Part shown: in pieces, positions 18,287 to 28,516 of the stretch
Layout of the letters: each line of letters starts with the position of its first letter
How positions within the stretch are numbered: the first letter of the stretch is position 1
Assembly (NCBI RefSeq): GCF_024347095.1
Contig: NZ_AP024903.1
Span: forward strand, 806,001-870,000
Reading direction: 5' to 3'
DNA: 64,000 nt
Source of the DNA: Vibrio rhizosphaerae
Lineage (GTDB): Bacteria; Pseudomonadota; Gammaproteobacteria; Enterobacterales; Vibrionaceae
The notes under the pieces: generated by a model
What the model was told of the DNA's origin: nothing
The model's database searches: none
The model's input: the letters and a program-made list of their open reading frames with translations, nothing else
Translations under genes and position numbers: made by a program

Positions 18287-18841
18287 TTAGTCCGCTTGCG
18301 GCGTCATGGCTTTCTCAAAGAGCAAGTATTCATACTCATATAAATCCGTCGGGCTGTAATCGCTGAGATCGGCAGGGAAGTGCGTATCCGGATAATAGCG
18401 ATTGTGAAATGCAGTAATGTGGAAGCCGCATTTATTGAGGTAGAAGCTGACGTTCCTTTTTTCAAAGTAGGGGGTTGCCGTGTGCCAAACCTGAGTTGCA
18501 GGGTAGGCTGCTTCAATGGCCTGCCATGCAGCCAGCCCCAGCCCTTGGTTATGATAGGCCAAGTCAATAAAAAACCACTCCAGCGAATGATGCTGTGTGT
18601 CCTCGTTCAGTAACAACACCGCGCCACCGACTGGTTCACCCTGATACAGAAGATGATAGATCGCGGTATTCGCGACCTGAAATGATGACCAGATATCTTC
18701 TGTTGTAGGGATCGGTTTACCATGGTGCGGGCCAAATTCTTTGGCCGCCGCATCGCTGAATGCCGATTTTAACTGATCTCTGAACGCGGGCAGAGCATCG
18801 GGGTGAACGGGCATTAATGTGATGTGTTTCTTGGGTTGCAT
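18287..18841 (-). CDS. GNAT family N-acetyltransferase
   Basis: About 184 residues from the ATG at 18841, preceded by AAGG. The acetyl-CoA binding motif A is in LEWFFIDLAYHNQGLGLAAW, and motif B follows in YFEKRNVSFYLNKCGF. The N-terminal part HPDALPAFRDQLKSAFSDAA is typical of small single-domain acetyltransferases. It is cytoplasmic; the acceptor is unknown. Its 3' end faces the rightward SoxR promoter at 18137, so a transcript from there would run antisense to this gene. Confidence 0.8.
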   Translation of the reverse strand: MQPKKHITLMPVHPDALPAFRDQLKSAFSDAAAKEFGPHHGKPIPTTEDIWSSFQVANTAIYHLLYQGEPVGGAVLLLNEDTQHHSLEWFFIDLAYHNQGLGLAAWQAIEAAYPATQVWHTATPYFEKRNVSFYLNKCGFHITAFHNRYYPDTHFPADLSDYSPTDLYEYEYLLFEKAMTPQAD

Positions 18842-19047
18842 TGCGATAACCTTGTCAGGATAGAAAGAACTTTGTCGAAATAGAAATAACCTTGTACTGA
18901 TGGAACGAACGGTTTGGTCACACCAACGATCGCGTGAAATCATGAACCGTTCGGACAAACGGCGCGCTTGTCCCTATCATGACACAGTTGCGCCGCAGAA
19001 CGTTGTATTTATTGCATCATTGATTTTGCGGTCATCGGCTCTGGCGA

Positions 19048-20457
19048 TCATGGCGCAAGCGCTGCCGATGAAGCGACCAGTCCGCCCCCGAGGGCCTGAT
19101 ACAAAAATACGGCATTTTTTAATTGTTGCTGCCTGAGTTCAAGCCATGTCTGTTTGGCATCATAGAGCTGTCGCTGGGCTTCTAACCAGACCAAGCGCCT
19201 TTCGACGCCCGCCTGATAACGGCGTTTCGACAGTTGTGCTTTGCGCGCTGTTGCGACCACCACCCGCATTTGTGCAGCCGCCTGCTGCTGATACGTTTCA
19301 CTGCCGGATAACCCGTCCGCGACCTGTTTAAATGCGAGCTGAATGGTTTTTTCGTACTGTGCGATGGCACTGGCGCGCTGAACTTTTGCCAGCTGTAAAG
19401 CTGCATCCAGTCTTCCGCCTTGAAAGATCGGCAACTCAATTTGCGGCATCAACGACCACATCGAGTGGGCTGAGCCGACCAGATTGCGGATATCCGAACT
19501 GGCATAGCCAACTGAGCTGGTCAGTGAGAGACGCGGAAAATACGCGGCCCGTGCTGCGCCGATGTCTTCGTTGGCCGCGATGAGGATTTGCTCCGCTTGC
19601 AAAATATCCGGTCGGTGCAGCAATAAATCGGAAGGTAACCCCGCCGGTAGCCGGGTGAGTACGCCTTGTTCTGCTAATTTATGCGGGACGGGGAGGTCGT
19701 CCGGTAAGCTTTGCCCCACCAACAGGCGCAGCGAATTTCTCGCTTGGTCCAATGCCCGGGTTTTGGCCGCTTGGCTGGCTTGGGCACTGGCAAGCTGTGC
19801 TTCGGCTTGGGCGACATCCAGCGCACTGTTTTGCTGGCCCCGGCGGAGCATTTGGATCAGTTCAAGCGATTGTTGCCAGTCGGTGAGAGTCTGTTTTGCC
19901 AGTGTGAGTTGTTCGTCGGCCAGACGCTCGGCAAAGTAGGCATCGGCAACCGCGCTGATCAATGTAATTTGAGCCGCCTGACGGCCATAGTCACTGGCGA
20001 GGTAGCGGGCAAAAGCGGCATCTGACATCGATCTCATGCGGCCGAACAAATCAATCTCAAACGCACTCAGCCCGAGACTGAGGCGATGCTGTTGCTGGAT
20101 CTCGGCTGCTTTGCTGTCATTGTCACTGCCTGTGCCACTCCGTTGCCGGCTGCGACTCATCGTCACATCCAGATGTGGCAGTTGTGCTGAGCGTTGAATG
20201 CCATATTGCGCCTTCACGGCTTCAACATTGAGGATCGCCAGCCGTAAATCGCGGTTGTTGACAAACGCCAGTTCGATGAGCGTTTGTAAGCGTTCATCAC
20301 GGAACATGGTTCGCCAGCCAAGGCGCGCTGACGAGAGCCCCTGCGCATGGTCATGGGGCGGATAAGTTGCCGGTATCGGCGGTACCGGTCGGGTCATTTC
20401 GGGAGTCAGAGAACAGGCAGAAAGCAAACCCGTCAGACAAACAATCAATAAACGCAT
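19048..20457 (-). CDS. RND efflux outer membrane lipoprotein (NodT/AdeC/OprM type)
   Basis: About 469 residues. The signal peptide ends in the lipobox LLSAC after MRLLIVCLTG, so it is a lipid-anchored outer membrane channel. Two OEP repeats follow with long helices (LAVEAVKAQ-type and AQAEAQLASAQASQ) and the motif FPRLSLTSSVGYASS. The ATG at 20457 is preferred because it lies 4 bp after the pump gene ends and gives a clean signal peptide. It is the last gene of an adaptor-pump-channel operon. Confidence 0.92.
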   Translation of the reverse strand: MRLLIVCLTGLLSACSLTPEMTRPVPPIPATYPPHDHAQGLSSARLGWRTMFRDERLQTLIELAFVNNRDLRLAILNVEAVKAQYGIQRSAQLPHLDVTMSRSRQRSGTGSDNDSKAAEIQQQHRLSLGLSAFEIDLFGRMRSMSDAAFARYLASDYGRQAAQITLISAVADAYFAERLADEQLTLAKQTLTDWQQSLELIQMLRRGQQNSALDVAQAEAQLASAQASQAAKTRALDQARNSLRLLVGQSLPDDLPVPHKLAEQGVLTRLPAGLPSDLLLHRPDILQAEQILIAANEDIGAARAAYFPRLSLTSSVGYASSDIRNLVGSAHSMWSLMPQIELPIFQGGRLDAALQLAKVQRASAIAQYEKTIQLAFKQVADGLSGSETYQQQAAAQMRVVVATARKAQLSKRRYQAGVERRLVWLEAQRQLYDAKQTWLELRQQQLKNAVFLYQALGGGLVASSAALAP

Positions 20458-20461
20458 GGGA

Positions 20462-23400
20462 TTAACCTTTAGTCTGATCAGCATTAGTCTGATCAACAGA
20501 TGAGGGATTCGATTGACGCCAGCGCGTGAGCCGTTCTTGCAGACCGATCACCCAGACGAAGAATGTCGGTACAAAGTAGATGGCAAGGATCGTTGCGCTG
20601 ACCATACCGCCAAATACCCCTGTTCCGATGGCATGTTGAGTCTCCTGGCTGGCACCGCTGGCCAGCATCAACGGCACGACACCGAGGCCGAAGGCCAGCG
20701 AGGTCATCAAGATCGGTCGTAAGCGTAATTGTGCGGCTTGTGTGGCTGATTCCATTAATCCGTGGCCTTGCTCGCGTAGTTGTTTGGCGAACTCGACAAT
20801 CAGAATGGCATTCTTTGCCGACAGACCAATCACGGTAATCAGGCCCACTTTAAAAAACACATCATTGGGCAGATCCCGCAAGATCACGGCTAACACCGCA
20901 CCGAGCAGTCCCAGCGGCACCACCAAAATGACCGACAGCGGAATCGACCAGCTTTCATAGAGGGCTGCCAGCACTAAAAAGACCACCAGCATGGAGAGCG
21001 CCATTAACAATGGTGCCTGAGAAGCCGATTGACGTTCTTGTAAAGATTCGCCTGTCCACGCAATGGTAAACCCGGAGGGAAGCTGTGTGGCGAGACGTTC
21101 GACTTCGTCCATTGCTTGACCACTGGAAACACCGGCGGCGGCTCTGCCAGAAATGCGTAATGCCGGATAGCCCTGAAAGCGCAGAAACTGTGGTGAGGTT
21201 TCACGCCAGCTCGGGGTAATAAATTCGGACAAGGCGACCATGCCACCGTTTTGATTGCGGACATAAAGATGCAAGACATCATCAATCTGCATCCGGGCTG
21301 AAGCATCCGCTTGCATGATGACCTGTTGCATCCGTCCGGCATTGGGGAAATCGTTGATATACAGCGATCCCAGTGCGGTCGACAGTGTGTCACTGATGGT
21401 CGGGTAGGCAACGCCGAGGGTGGCGGCCTTCTGGCGATCAATCTCTAAATGAATACTGGTACCGGTCGGCAGCCCGTCTGAGTAAAACTCAGCCAGCAGG
21501 TGACTTTTTTGCGCAAGCGCGAGCATTTTTGCTTCGGCTTGCCGGAGCGTCTGTTCACCATGCCCCCCGCGATCTTGTAAGAAAAAACTGATCCCCGAAC
21601 TGGTACCAAGTTCTTCAATGGCCGGGGGTAACATATGCGTCACACTGCCTTCCGGCACATCGGCCATCGCTTGTTGAGCCAATGCCAATTCCTGCCGGGT
21701 AGAGGTGTCGCTGCGGGTTTCCCAATCTTGCAGCGTGGTAAAGGTTTGGGCCGTGTTGGTGCCCGAGCCGGAAAAACCAAACCCGATCACCGTCATGGTG
21801 GATTTTACCGCGGGCCGGGAGAGAATATAGTCTTCAAAGCGCTTGACGATTGCCAAGGTCCGCTCAGCCGTGGCATCGGCAGGGAGCTGAATATTGGTCA
21901 TGAAATAGCCCTGATCTTCTTCAGGCAGAAACGAGGTCGGTAACTGGCGAAAAAAGATCACCAGCATCGCGGTCAGCAGCACAAAGAGCACCATCATCCG
22001 GCCCTTACGCTGGATACAGCCGCGCACATGCACTGCATAACGCTTATTGAGGTGCTCAAAGCCGCGGTTGAATCCCTGAAAGAATCTGCGTTTCTCGTGT
22101 GCCGCGCTGACAGGTTTGAGCAGCGTGGCACACAATGCGGGAGTCAGGGTCAGGGCTAAAAATGCAGAAAACAGAATCGAGACCGCCATCGAAAGGGTAA
22201 ATTGTCGGTAAATCACCCCCACCGAATCCCCGGCCAGCCCCATCGGAATAAAGACTGCGGTGAGAACCAGTGTGATACCGATAATTGCACCGGTGATCTC
22301 TTTCATCGCGACAGCGGTTGCCGCTTTGGGCGATAGACCTTTTTCAGCCATCAGCCGCTCGACATTTTCCACCACCACAATGGCATCATCGACAATGATC
22401 CCGATGGCTAACACCATGCCAAACATAGTCAGCACATTGATGGAAAAGCCGGTGATCAGCATGATGGTGAACGTACCCAGTAAGGCAATCGGGGCGACAA
22501 TCGCCGGGATGAAGGTATAGCGGATATTCTGCAAAAATAAGAACATCACGCAAAAGACCAAAATCATCGCCTCAATTAATGTCTGAATCACTTTATCGAT
22601 CGAGACTTTGACAAACGGTGCGGTGTTGAACGGGATCGAATCACTCATGCCTTTCGGCAGGCTGTGTCTTAATTCCGCCAAGCGTTTCTCAACCGCTTCT
22701 GCGGTGCGGATGGCATTGGCACCCGGTCTCAGCAGGATTGCGGCTGCGGTGGCGTTTTTACCATTTTCCCGGTTTAAGAACCCGTAGGCTTGTGAGCCGA
22801 TTTCTACCCGGGCCACATCGCCTAACACCACTGTGGCACCGTTCTGATGGGTGCGCAGAATGATATTGGCAAATTGCTCCGGCGTGGTGAGCTGGCTTTG
22901 GACCGTCAATGGCACGGTGACGCGTTGCCCCGCGATCGTCGGTGCTGCACCGACACTACCAGGGGCGATTTGACTATTTTGCTGGGTCACGGCCTGACTG
23001 ATATCCGTCATGGTCAACCCCAGCGCGTTCAGTTTGTCCGGCTCAACCCAGATCCGCATCGCTTTCTCGGCACCAAACGATTGCACCCGCCCGACGCCAT
23101 CAATACGACGCAGCTCTTCAACAAGGTGACGGGCCAGATAGTCGTTGAGGGCGATTTCATCAAAGCGGTTATCGTCGGATTTCAGGCCGACAATCATCAG
23201 AAAGTTCGAGGTAGCCGATTCGACACTTAAGCCATTCTGGCGCACCGCTTGCGGCAGACGCGACTCAATCATCTTGAGCTGGTTCTGAATATCCACCTGT
23301 GCGATGTTGGGATCCGTACCGGGTTTAAACGTTGCCGTAATCGAGGCTGACCCGGAAGTATCTGCCGAGGATTCGAAATACATCAGGTTTTTAACGCTGG

Positions 23401-23608
23401 ATAACTCCCGCTCGATCAGGCTGAGCACACCATCATTCATTGCTTTGGGCGTAGCCCCCGGATAGGTCGCCGTAATACTCACGGTCGGCGGCGCAACGGA
23501 CGGGTAACGGGCAATCGGCAATTCAGGAATTGCCAGACAGCCGAATAAGATAATGAATAGTGCAATCACCCAGGCAAATATCGGGCGTTGTATGAAAAAC
23601 TGAGCCAT
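20462..23608 (-). CDS. RND multidrug efflux pump, inner membrane subunit (AcrB/AdeB type)
   Basis: 1048 residues, full HAE1-family length. The N-terminus MAQFFIQRPIFAWVIALFI is the classic first helix. The proton-relay Asp pair is in GIIVDDAIVVVENVERLM, and the relay Lys in LSAKNAILIVEFA of the tenth helix. It works as a trimer driven by the proton gradient and exports amphiphilic drugs, dyes, detergents or bile salts. It lies 68 bp downstream of the adaptor gene and abuts the outer membrane lipoprotein gene. The nearest arrangement I know is adeABC with divergent adeRS. Confidence 0.95.
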   Translation of the reverse strand: MAQFFIQRPIFAWVIALFIILFGCLAIPELPIARYPSVAPPTVSITATYPGATPKAMNDGVLSLIERELSSVKNLMYFESSADTSGSASITATFKPGTDPNIAQVDIQNQLKMIESRLPQAVRQNGLSVESATSNFLMIVGLKSDDNRFDEIALNDYLARHLVEELRRIDGVGRVQSFGAEKAMRIWVEPDKLNALGLTMTDISQAVTQQNSQIAPGSVGAAPTIAGQRVTVPLTVQSQLTTPEQFANIILRTHQNGATVVLGDVARVEIGSQAYGFLNRENGKNATAAAILLRPGANAIRTAEAVEKRLAELRHSLPKGMSDSIPFNTAPFVKVSIDKVIQTLIEAMILVFCVMFLFLQNIRYTFIPAIVAPIALLGTFTIMLITGFSINVLTMFGMVLAIGIIVDDAIVVVENVERLMAEKGLSPKAATAVAMKEITGAIIGITLVLTAVFIPMGLAGDSVGVIYRQFTLSMAVSILFSAFLALTLTPALCATLLKPVSAAHEKRRFFQGFNRGFEHLNKRYAVHVRGCIQRKGRMMVLFVLLTAMLVIFFRQLPTSFLPEEDQGYFMTNIQLPADATAERTLAIVKRFEDYILSRPAVKSTMTVIGFGFSGSGTNTAQTFTTLQDWETRSDTSTRQELALAQQAMADVPEGSVTHMLPPAIEELGTSSGISFFLQDRGGHGEQTLRQAEAKMLALAQKSHLLAEFYSDGLPTGTSIHLEIDRQKAATLGVAYPTISDTLSTALGSLYINDFPNAGRMQQVIMQADASARMQIDDVLHLYVRNQNGGMVALSEFITPSWRETSPQFLRFQGYPALRISGRAAAGVSSGQAMDEVERLATQLPSGFTIAWTGESLQERQSASQAPLLMALSMLVVFLVLAALYESWSIPLSVILVVPLGLLGAVLAVILRDLPNDVFFKVGLITVIGLSAKNAILIVEFAKQLREQGHGLMESATQAAQLRLRPILMTSLAFGLGVVPLMLASGASQETQHAIGTGVFGGMVSATILAIYFVPTFFVWVIGLQERLTRWRQSNPSSVDQTNADQTKG

Positions 23609-23676
23609 AAAAGGACACTCTCACCTAAATCATGGATTGTGGATGTGTTGACGGTGCATACGTTGATTGTGAACGT

Positions 23677-24891
23677 TTAACGGGGCAGTGATGCTTGCCA
23701 CGGCCGCTGATGAACGGTGATGCCGTCCCGCAGTCTTTCTTTTCCTGCAACCACCACGGCATCACCGGCTTGCAGGCCCGCGGTGACATGGTATTGCCCC
23801 TTGACCAAGGCCCCGAGTTGCACCGCTTTTAACACCGCATGCTGCTCACTGTCGATGAGCCAGAGATGTGGCAACCCGCCGATATGGACGACCGCTTGCT
23901 GCGGAATTGTCAGAGCGCGGGCAAAGTGCGAATGGAGCACCCGGGCTTTGACAAACATCCCCGGCAGCAACAGACGCTGCTTGTTATCCACCAACACCCG
24001 CAATAAAACATCGCCGGTGCCGGTATCAATATTGATTCCTGAAAAGAGCAGCTGGCCTTGCAGCGGGTAAGGTTGTCCGTTGGCCCGTAGTATCTCGATC
24101 CGGCCTCGGGCATCGGACTGTTCTGTCAGGGCCGATGACGCTGTCGTCGTTGCCAGAGCCTCGCGGCTTGATGCCAGAGAAGAAGCCGGACGGCGAATAT
24201 CAACAAACACTTGATCAATCTGTTGGATGCGTGTCATCGGTGCCGTATCGGCACGACTGACCAACGCCCCCTCGGTCACCAGAGTTTGATCGATGCGGCC
24301 TGAGATCGGGGCGGTGACCCGGGTATAATTTAAATCCAATTCACGACGGAAGAGCATGGCTTCGGCTTGGGCGACGTCTGCCCGGGCCTGAGCACGCTGT
24401 AACACGGCATCATCATATTCTTGCTGGCTGATCGCATCCGCTTCAGCCAACGGTTTTAAATAGGCGGCTTTATCCCGGGCTCGTTTTAACGTTACCTGCG
24501 CTTTTTGCAATGTCGCCCGCGCTGTTGCAACATCGGCCTGAAAAGGAGCCGGATCAAGCTGATATAAGCTATCACCCGCTTTGACTTCTGTCCCTTGCTG
24601 AAAAAGGCGGTGCTGAACCATCGCACTGATCTGAGGGCGGATTTCTGCGACACGGAACGCGGTTACTCTGGCGGGCAAGTCTTCAAACACATCTAAGGGC
24701 GTCGGCTGTACCGCCAGAGTTGACACGAAAGGTTCGGCTTGGCTGGTATCCGTTTCTTCTGAGGCATCCGCCGATGCACCGACGGGGCGGGAAGATTCTT
24801 GCCGGACGGTATCCGATGGCTGACAACCCACTAAAAAGAGAACCGCCAATATATGTAAGCGACCACGGGCACATATATTTATCTTTTTCAC
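23677..24891 (-). CDS. RND efflux periplasmic adaptor (membrane fusion) lipoprotein
   Basis: 404 residues. The start is GTG at 24891 with AAGGA upstream. The lipobox LFLVGC near residue 22 indicates an inner-membrane-anchored periplasmic lipoprotein. The lipoyl half-motif EIRPQISAMVQHRLFQQGTE, an alpha-hairpin (AQARADVAQAEAML) and the second lipoyl half LNYTRVTAPISGRID follow in order, then the beta-barrel and membrane-proximal domains. It bridges the pump and the outer membrane channel. First gene of the operon, divergent from the response regulator. Confidence 0.93.
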   Translation of the reverse strand: MKKINICARGRLHILAVLFLVGCQPSDTVRQESSRPVGASADASEETDTSQAEPFVSTLAVQPTPLDVFEDLPARVTAFRVAEIRPQISAMVQHRLFQQGTEVKAGDSLYQLDPAPFQADVATARATLQKAQVTLKRARDKAAYLKPLAEADAISQQEYDDAVLQRAQARADVAQAEAMLFRRELDLNYTRVTAPISGRIDQTLVTEGALVSRADTAPMTRIQQIDQVFVDIRRPASSLASSREALATTTASSALTEQSDARGRIEILRANGQPYPLQGQLLFSGINIDTGTGDVLLRVLVDNKQRLLLPGMFVKARVLHSHFARALTIPQQAVVHIGGLPHLWLIDSEQHAVLKAVQLGALVKGQYHVTAGLQAGDAVVVAGKERLRDGITVHQRPWQASLPR

Positions 24892-24994
24892 TGATGTATC
24901 CTTTTTGCCATGATAAAAGCGCTAACCGCTGTAGAGAGAGATTGCAGTTTACCGCCCGTGTGTGGAGGTTCCGCTGAATGAATATGGAGATTTG

Positions 24995-25765
24995 ATGGAG
25001 ATGAATGATTTTCGTGTTGGCGCGCCGAAATTCAGTGCTGATGCTACGCAAAGTGCTGAGGCCAATCATCAGGCATTGATTCTGATCGCAGAAGATGAGC
25101 CAGAAATTGCCGATATACTGGCCGCTTATTTAGCACAAAGCGGGATGCGTACTGTACACGCCACTGACGGATTAAAGGCCCTCACACTGCATGCCTCGAT
25201 GAAACCGGATCTGGTGCTGCTTGATATTCAGATGCCGAAAATGGATGGCTGGCAAGTGTTGGCTGAACTGCGTCAGCACAGTAATACACCAGTGATTATG
25301 CTGACCGCGATGGATCAAGATGTCGATAAGCTGGTGGCGCTGAGAATCGGTGCCGATGATTATGTGATTAAACCGTTTAATCCGGCCGAAGTGGTGGCAA
25401 GAGTTCAGGCGGTGTTGCGGCGGACGATGGACAGCCGTCATCCCAAGGCGCAGCGCTTGTTGCGGGTCGAACCGTTCGAAGTGGATGTCGACAGCCACGA
25501 AATTGCAATCATTCAAGACGGGCAGCGTCATTTACTCTCTTTAACCCTGACCGAATTTAAATTACTGGCTCATTTTATTCGCTCGCCGAAGCGCGTGTTT
25601 AGCCGGGGCGAGTTATTAACCGCGTGCCTGCCGGAGGGCGATACACTGGAACGCACGATTGACAGCCACATCAGTAAATTGCGTAAAAAACTCGAAGGGT
25701 TTGGGGTTGACGGGATTCCCGTCGGGGTACGTGGTGTCGGATATCGTTTTCGGAGCGAGTCATGA
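24995..25765 (+). CDS. OmpR-family response regulator, AdeR/BaeR-like
   Basis: About 256 residues. The receiver domain begins with LILIAEDEPEIADIL (acidic pocket) and has the phosphoacceptor Asp in LVLLDIQMPKMDGW and the Lys in DDYVIKPFNPAEV. The winged-helix output domain ends with LRKKLEGFGVDGIP and VRGVGYRFRSE. The ATG at 24995 has GGAG upstream; an ATG at 24962 is also in frame. The sequence closely follows the pattern of Acinetobacter AdeR (for example the MLTAMDQDVDKLVALRIGAD region), and it is divergent from the efflux operon it probably controls. It overlaps the kinase gene by 4 bp. Confidence 0.9.
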   Translation: MEMNDFRVGAPKFSADATQSAEANHQALILIAEDEPEIADILAAYLAQSGMRTVHATDGLKALTLHASMKPDLVLLDIQMPKMDGWQVLAELRQHSNTPVIMLTAMDQDVDKLVALRIGADDYVIKPFNPAEVVARVQAVLRRTMDSRHPKAQRLLRVEPFEVDVDSHEIAIIQDGQRHLLSLTLTEFKLLAHFIRSPKRVFSRGELLTACLPEGDTLERTIDSHISKLRKKLEGFGVDGIPVGVRGVGYRFRSES

Positions 25766-26841
25766 AACTGGTCGGCTTGAGTCGCCAGATAGCCTTCTCG
25801 ATGATGAAAATCGCGATGGGTTCGGCATTACTCGTGATCCTCGGTTCATTTGTGTTTTATTACCTGTGGGAGAAGTATTGGCCGAATGATATCCCCAGTG
25901 AGACTGATATCACCCCCTCCTTCCCGGAGTGGATCTGGATTCTGTGTACCTTTGTGTTTGTGATTTTGTTGGCGGTACATGTGGCCGTCAAACTCTCCAG
26001 ACGTATTCTCGAGCCGCTGAATTCGGTTGCCGAAGGGATCCGCACCCTTGCCAAAGGGGAGCTGGATGTACGGGTTTCGGTGGAGGATCATTCGTTGGGC
26101 GAGGCCGCACGACTGGCAGAAGATTTCAATCGGCTCGCAGAAAAATTACACCAGATGTCTGAGGCGCAAAACTTTTGGAATGCAGCGATTGCCCATGAAT
26201 TACGAACTCCGGTGACCATCCTCAGAGGGCGGTTACAGGGACTGGCCGAAGGGGTGTTTACCGCCGATAAAGCGCAGTTCGACAAACTGTTGGTACAGGT
26301 TGAAGGCTTGTCGCACCTGATTGAAGATTTACGGGTGGTGAGTTTAATGAATAGCGGCGAGCTGCATATCAGTCCCGAAGCGGTACATCTCTCGGCAGAG
26401 ATCAAGTCGGTGACGGAGATGACAGAGAGTATGTTGCAGGCCGCAGGGCAGTCGGTCCGGCTGGCGTTACACGCTGAGCTGGTGTGGTGTGATTCGGTGC
26501 GGATCCGGCAAGCGTTGCTGGCGATACTTGAGAATACCAGCAAGTATGCCGTCGCGGGGACAGTCACCATTGGCTCAAGAGAACAAGACGGGGTTTACTT
26601 TCTGAGCGTTGCCGATCAAGGCCCGGGGATTGCCCCGGAATTATTACCCAATGTATTTACCGCTTTTCACCGCGCCAAAGATACATCTCAGCGGGGGAGT
26701 GGCTTAGGTTTAGCCGTGGTGGCTGCGATTGCCCATGCCCATCAGGGCGATGTGCGCTGCTATATCAATGACGCCGGCGGCACCACTATTGAGTTATGCT
26801 GGCCCGCCCGCGTGGCGGTATCACCCGAAGCGCATCAATAA
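25762..26841 (+). CDS. Sensor histidine kinase, AdeS/BaeS-like
   Basis: 359 residues. Two membrane helices (about 18-35 and 54-75) enclose a very short periplasmic loop containing WPNDIPSETDITPSFPEW. HAMP domain, then the H-box NAAIAHELRTPVTILRGRLQG with the phosphorylated His, an N-box (LLAILENTSKYA), and G-boxes (DQGPGI, SGLGLAVVAAIAHAH). The tiny sensor loop suggests membrane or intramembrane sensing rather than a soluble ligand. It starts within the stop of the response regulator gene (ATGA overlap), so the two are translationally coupled. Confidence 0.92.
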   Translation: MKLVGLSRQIAFSMMKIAMGSALLVILGSFVFYYLWEKYWPNDIPSETDITPSFPEWIWILCTFVFVILLAVHVAVKLSRRILEPLNSVAEGIRTLAKGELDVRVSVEDHSLGEAARLAEDFNRLAEKLHQMSEAQNFWNAAIAHELRTPVTILRGRLQGLAEGVFTADKAQFDKLLVQVEGLSHLIEDLRVVSLMNSGELHISPEAVHLSAEIKSVTEMTESMLQAAGQSVRLALHAELVWCDSVRIRQALLAILENTSKYAVAGTVTIGSREQDGVYFLSVADQGPGIAPELLPNVFTAFHRAKDTSQRGSGLGLAVVAAIAHAHQGDVRCYINDAGGTTIELCWPARVAVSPEAHQ

Positions 26842-26867
26842 AATCCAGCATCAATGATCTGCAATCA

Positions 26868-26898
26868 AAAGAAAGGGAGCTTTCAACGCTCCCTTTTG
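26868..26898. terminator. Bidirectional intrinsic terminator
   Basis: AAAGGGAGC (26872-26880) pairs with GCTCCCTTT (26888-26896) around a 7-base loop, with A residues before and T residues after. It lies between the sensor kinase and the convergent symporter gene, so it can serve both. Confidence 0.8.
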
Positions 26899-26959
26899 CA
26901 GACAATGATTTGATGCCAAGATTCGCTATCACTGTCAATGAATGGCAGATACTGACCGA

Positions 26960-28516
26960 TTATGACTCGGTTCGCTCACCGGTGAGTGGCAGGACTTCAC
27001 TGTCAGAGGTTGCGGTCGGTTTCTGACCGGTTTGACGCTCATAGCGACGCTCCCAGTAATCCGCGCCTTTGATCCCCAGCTTCACCGGATTGAAGGTATA
27101 TTGTTCAACCCCTTGTTTTTGCTGTTCTTCATAATCGCTCAGGGCAGACATGGCCGGTTTATTGAGGAAGAAAATAATCAGAATCCCGATGATATTGAGC
27201 CACGCCATCAGACCGACACCGATATCCCCCATTGCCCATGCAAGGTTAGCGGCTTTCACCGAGCCGTAGAACGTTGCACTGAGCAATACAATTTTGAGCA
27301 GGAAGGTTAATGCCTCAGAGCCGAAGCGACGGCAGAGATAGGCGACGTTGGTTTCGGCAATATAGTAGTAGGCCAGAATCGTGGTGAATGCAAAGAAGAA
27401 CAGCGCAATCGCGACGAAGGTTTTACCGACGCCCGGCATCGCTTTCTCAATCGCAATCTGAGTAAATGCCGGGCTGTTGGCTGCGACATCGGCTGCCAGA
27501 TGTTGCACGAGGAATGTGCCTTCTGCTGCGCCGTGTACATTGTAAGCACCGGTGATCAGAATCATAAACGCCGTTGCAGAACAGACCAGCAGTGTATCAA
27601 TATAAATAGAGAAAGACTGAACTAATCCTTGCTGAGCCGGGTGTTGAACGTGCGCCGCTGCCGCTGCGTGAGGTCCGGTCCCCTGACCCGCTTCATTGGA
27701 GTAAACGCCGCGTTTAACCCCCCAGCCGATCGCGGCACCGACACCTGCCATTGGCGTGAATGCATCCCCGACAATCAGGCTGAAGACCTGTGGTACCTGA
27801 CTGATATTCAGCAGGATAATCACGAAAGCGGTCATGATGTATGCCAGTGCCATAAAAGGAACGACAATCTGAGTGAAACTGGCAATACGTTTGACACCAC
27901 CGAAAATAATGAACGCCATCAGAATCGAAATGATCGTCCCGGTCAGGATTTTCGCCATACTGAATGTCCCGATGGCGGTTTCAACCATCTCGCCGCTGCC
28001 GAATGCCGATTCAATCGCATTCCCGATACTGTTTGACTGCACGCCCGGTAACAGCACGCCACACGCAATAATGGTGGCCACCGCAAAAATTATCGCATAC
28101 CATTTCTGACCCATCGCTTTTTCGATGAAATAAGCGGGACCGCCACGAAACTCGCCATTCTCTTCTTCTTTATAGATCTGAGCCAGAGTTGACTCGGCAT
28201 AAGCGGTCGCAGCACCGAGAAACGCGACCACCCACATCCAAAAGACTGCGCCAGGGCCGCCAAAACCGATTGCGGCTGCGACACCGGCAATATTCCCTGT
28301 TCCGACACGCCCAGAAAGTGAGACTGCCAAAGCCTGAAATGACGAAATCCCTTTGGTTGATGTTTTCGCTGAGAAGAGTAAGCGGCACATTTCAGCAAAG
28401 TGACGGACCTGAACAAAGCGTGTCAGGAGCGAATAGAACAGTCCGGCGCCAAGGCAGAGATAAATCAGTGCCGGGCTCCAGATGATATCATTCAAAAAAT
28501 CAACAAGTGACTGCAT
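26960..28516 (-). CDS. Sodium:alanine/glycine symporter (AGCS family)
   Basis: About 518 residues with ten or eleven membrane segments. The AGCS signature region GGPAYFIEKAMGQKWYAI is near residues 110-127, and NEAGQGTGPHAAAAAHVQHP with the substrate- and sodium-binding loop near 270-290. It imports alanine or glycine with Na+ at the inner membrane. The ATG at 28516, preceded by GGAAAAATAACC, gives the family N-terminus MQSLVDFLNDIIWSPALIYL; an upstream in-frame start to 28585 adds a charged, non-family prefix. No riboswitch was found upstream. Confidence 0.92.
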   Translation of the reverse strand: MQSLVDFLNDIIWSPALIYLCLGAGLFYSLLTRFVQVRHFAEMCRLLFSAKTSTKGISSFQALAVSLSGRVGTGNIAGVAAAIGFGGPGAVFWMWVVAFLGAATAYAESTLAQIYKEEENGEFRGGPAYFIEKAMGQKWYAIIFAVATIIACGVLLPGVQSNSIGNAIESAFGSGEMVETAIGTFSMAKILTGTIISILMAFIIFGGVKRIASFTQIVVPFMALAYIMTAFVIILLNISQVPQVFSLIVGDAFTPMAGVGAAIGWGVKRGVYSNEAGQGTGPHAAAAAHVQHPAQQGLVQSFSIYIDTLLVCSATAFMILITGAYNVHGAAEGTFLVQHLAADVAANSPAFTQIAIEKAMPGVGKTFVAIALFFFAFTTILAYYYIAETNVAYLCRRFGSEALTFLLKIVLLSATFYGSVKAANLAWAMGDIGVGLMAWLNIIGILIIFFLNKPAMSALSDYEEQQKQGVEQYTFNPVKLGIKGADYWERRYERQTGQKPTATSDSEVLPLTGERTES

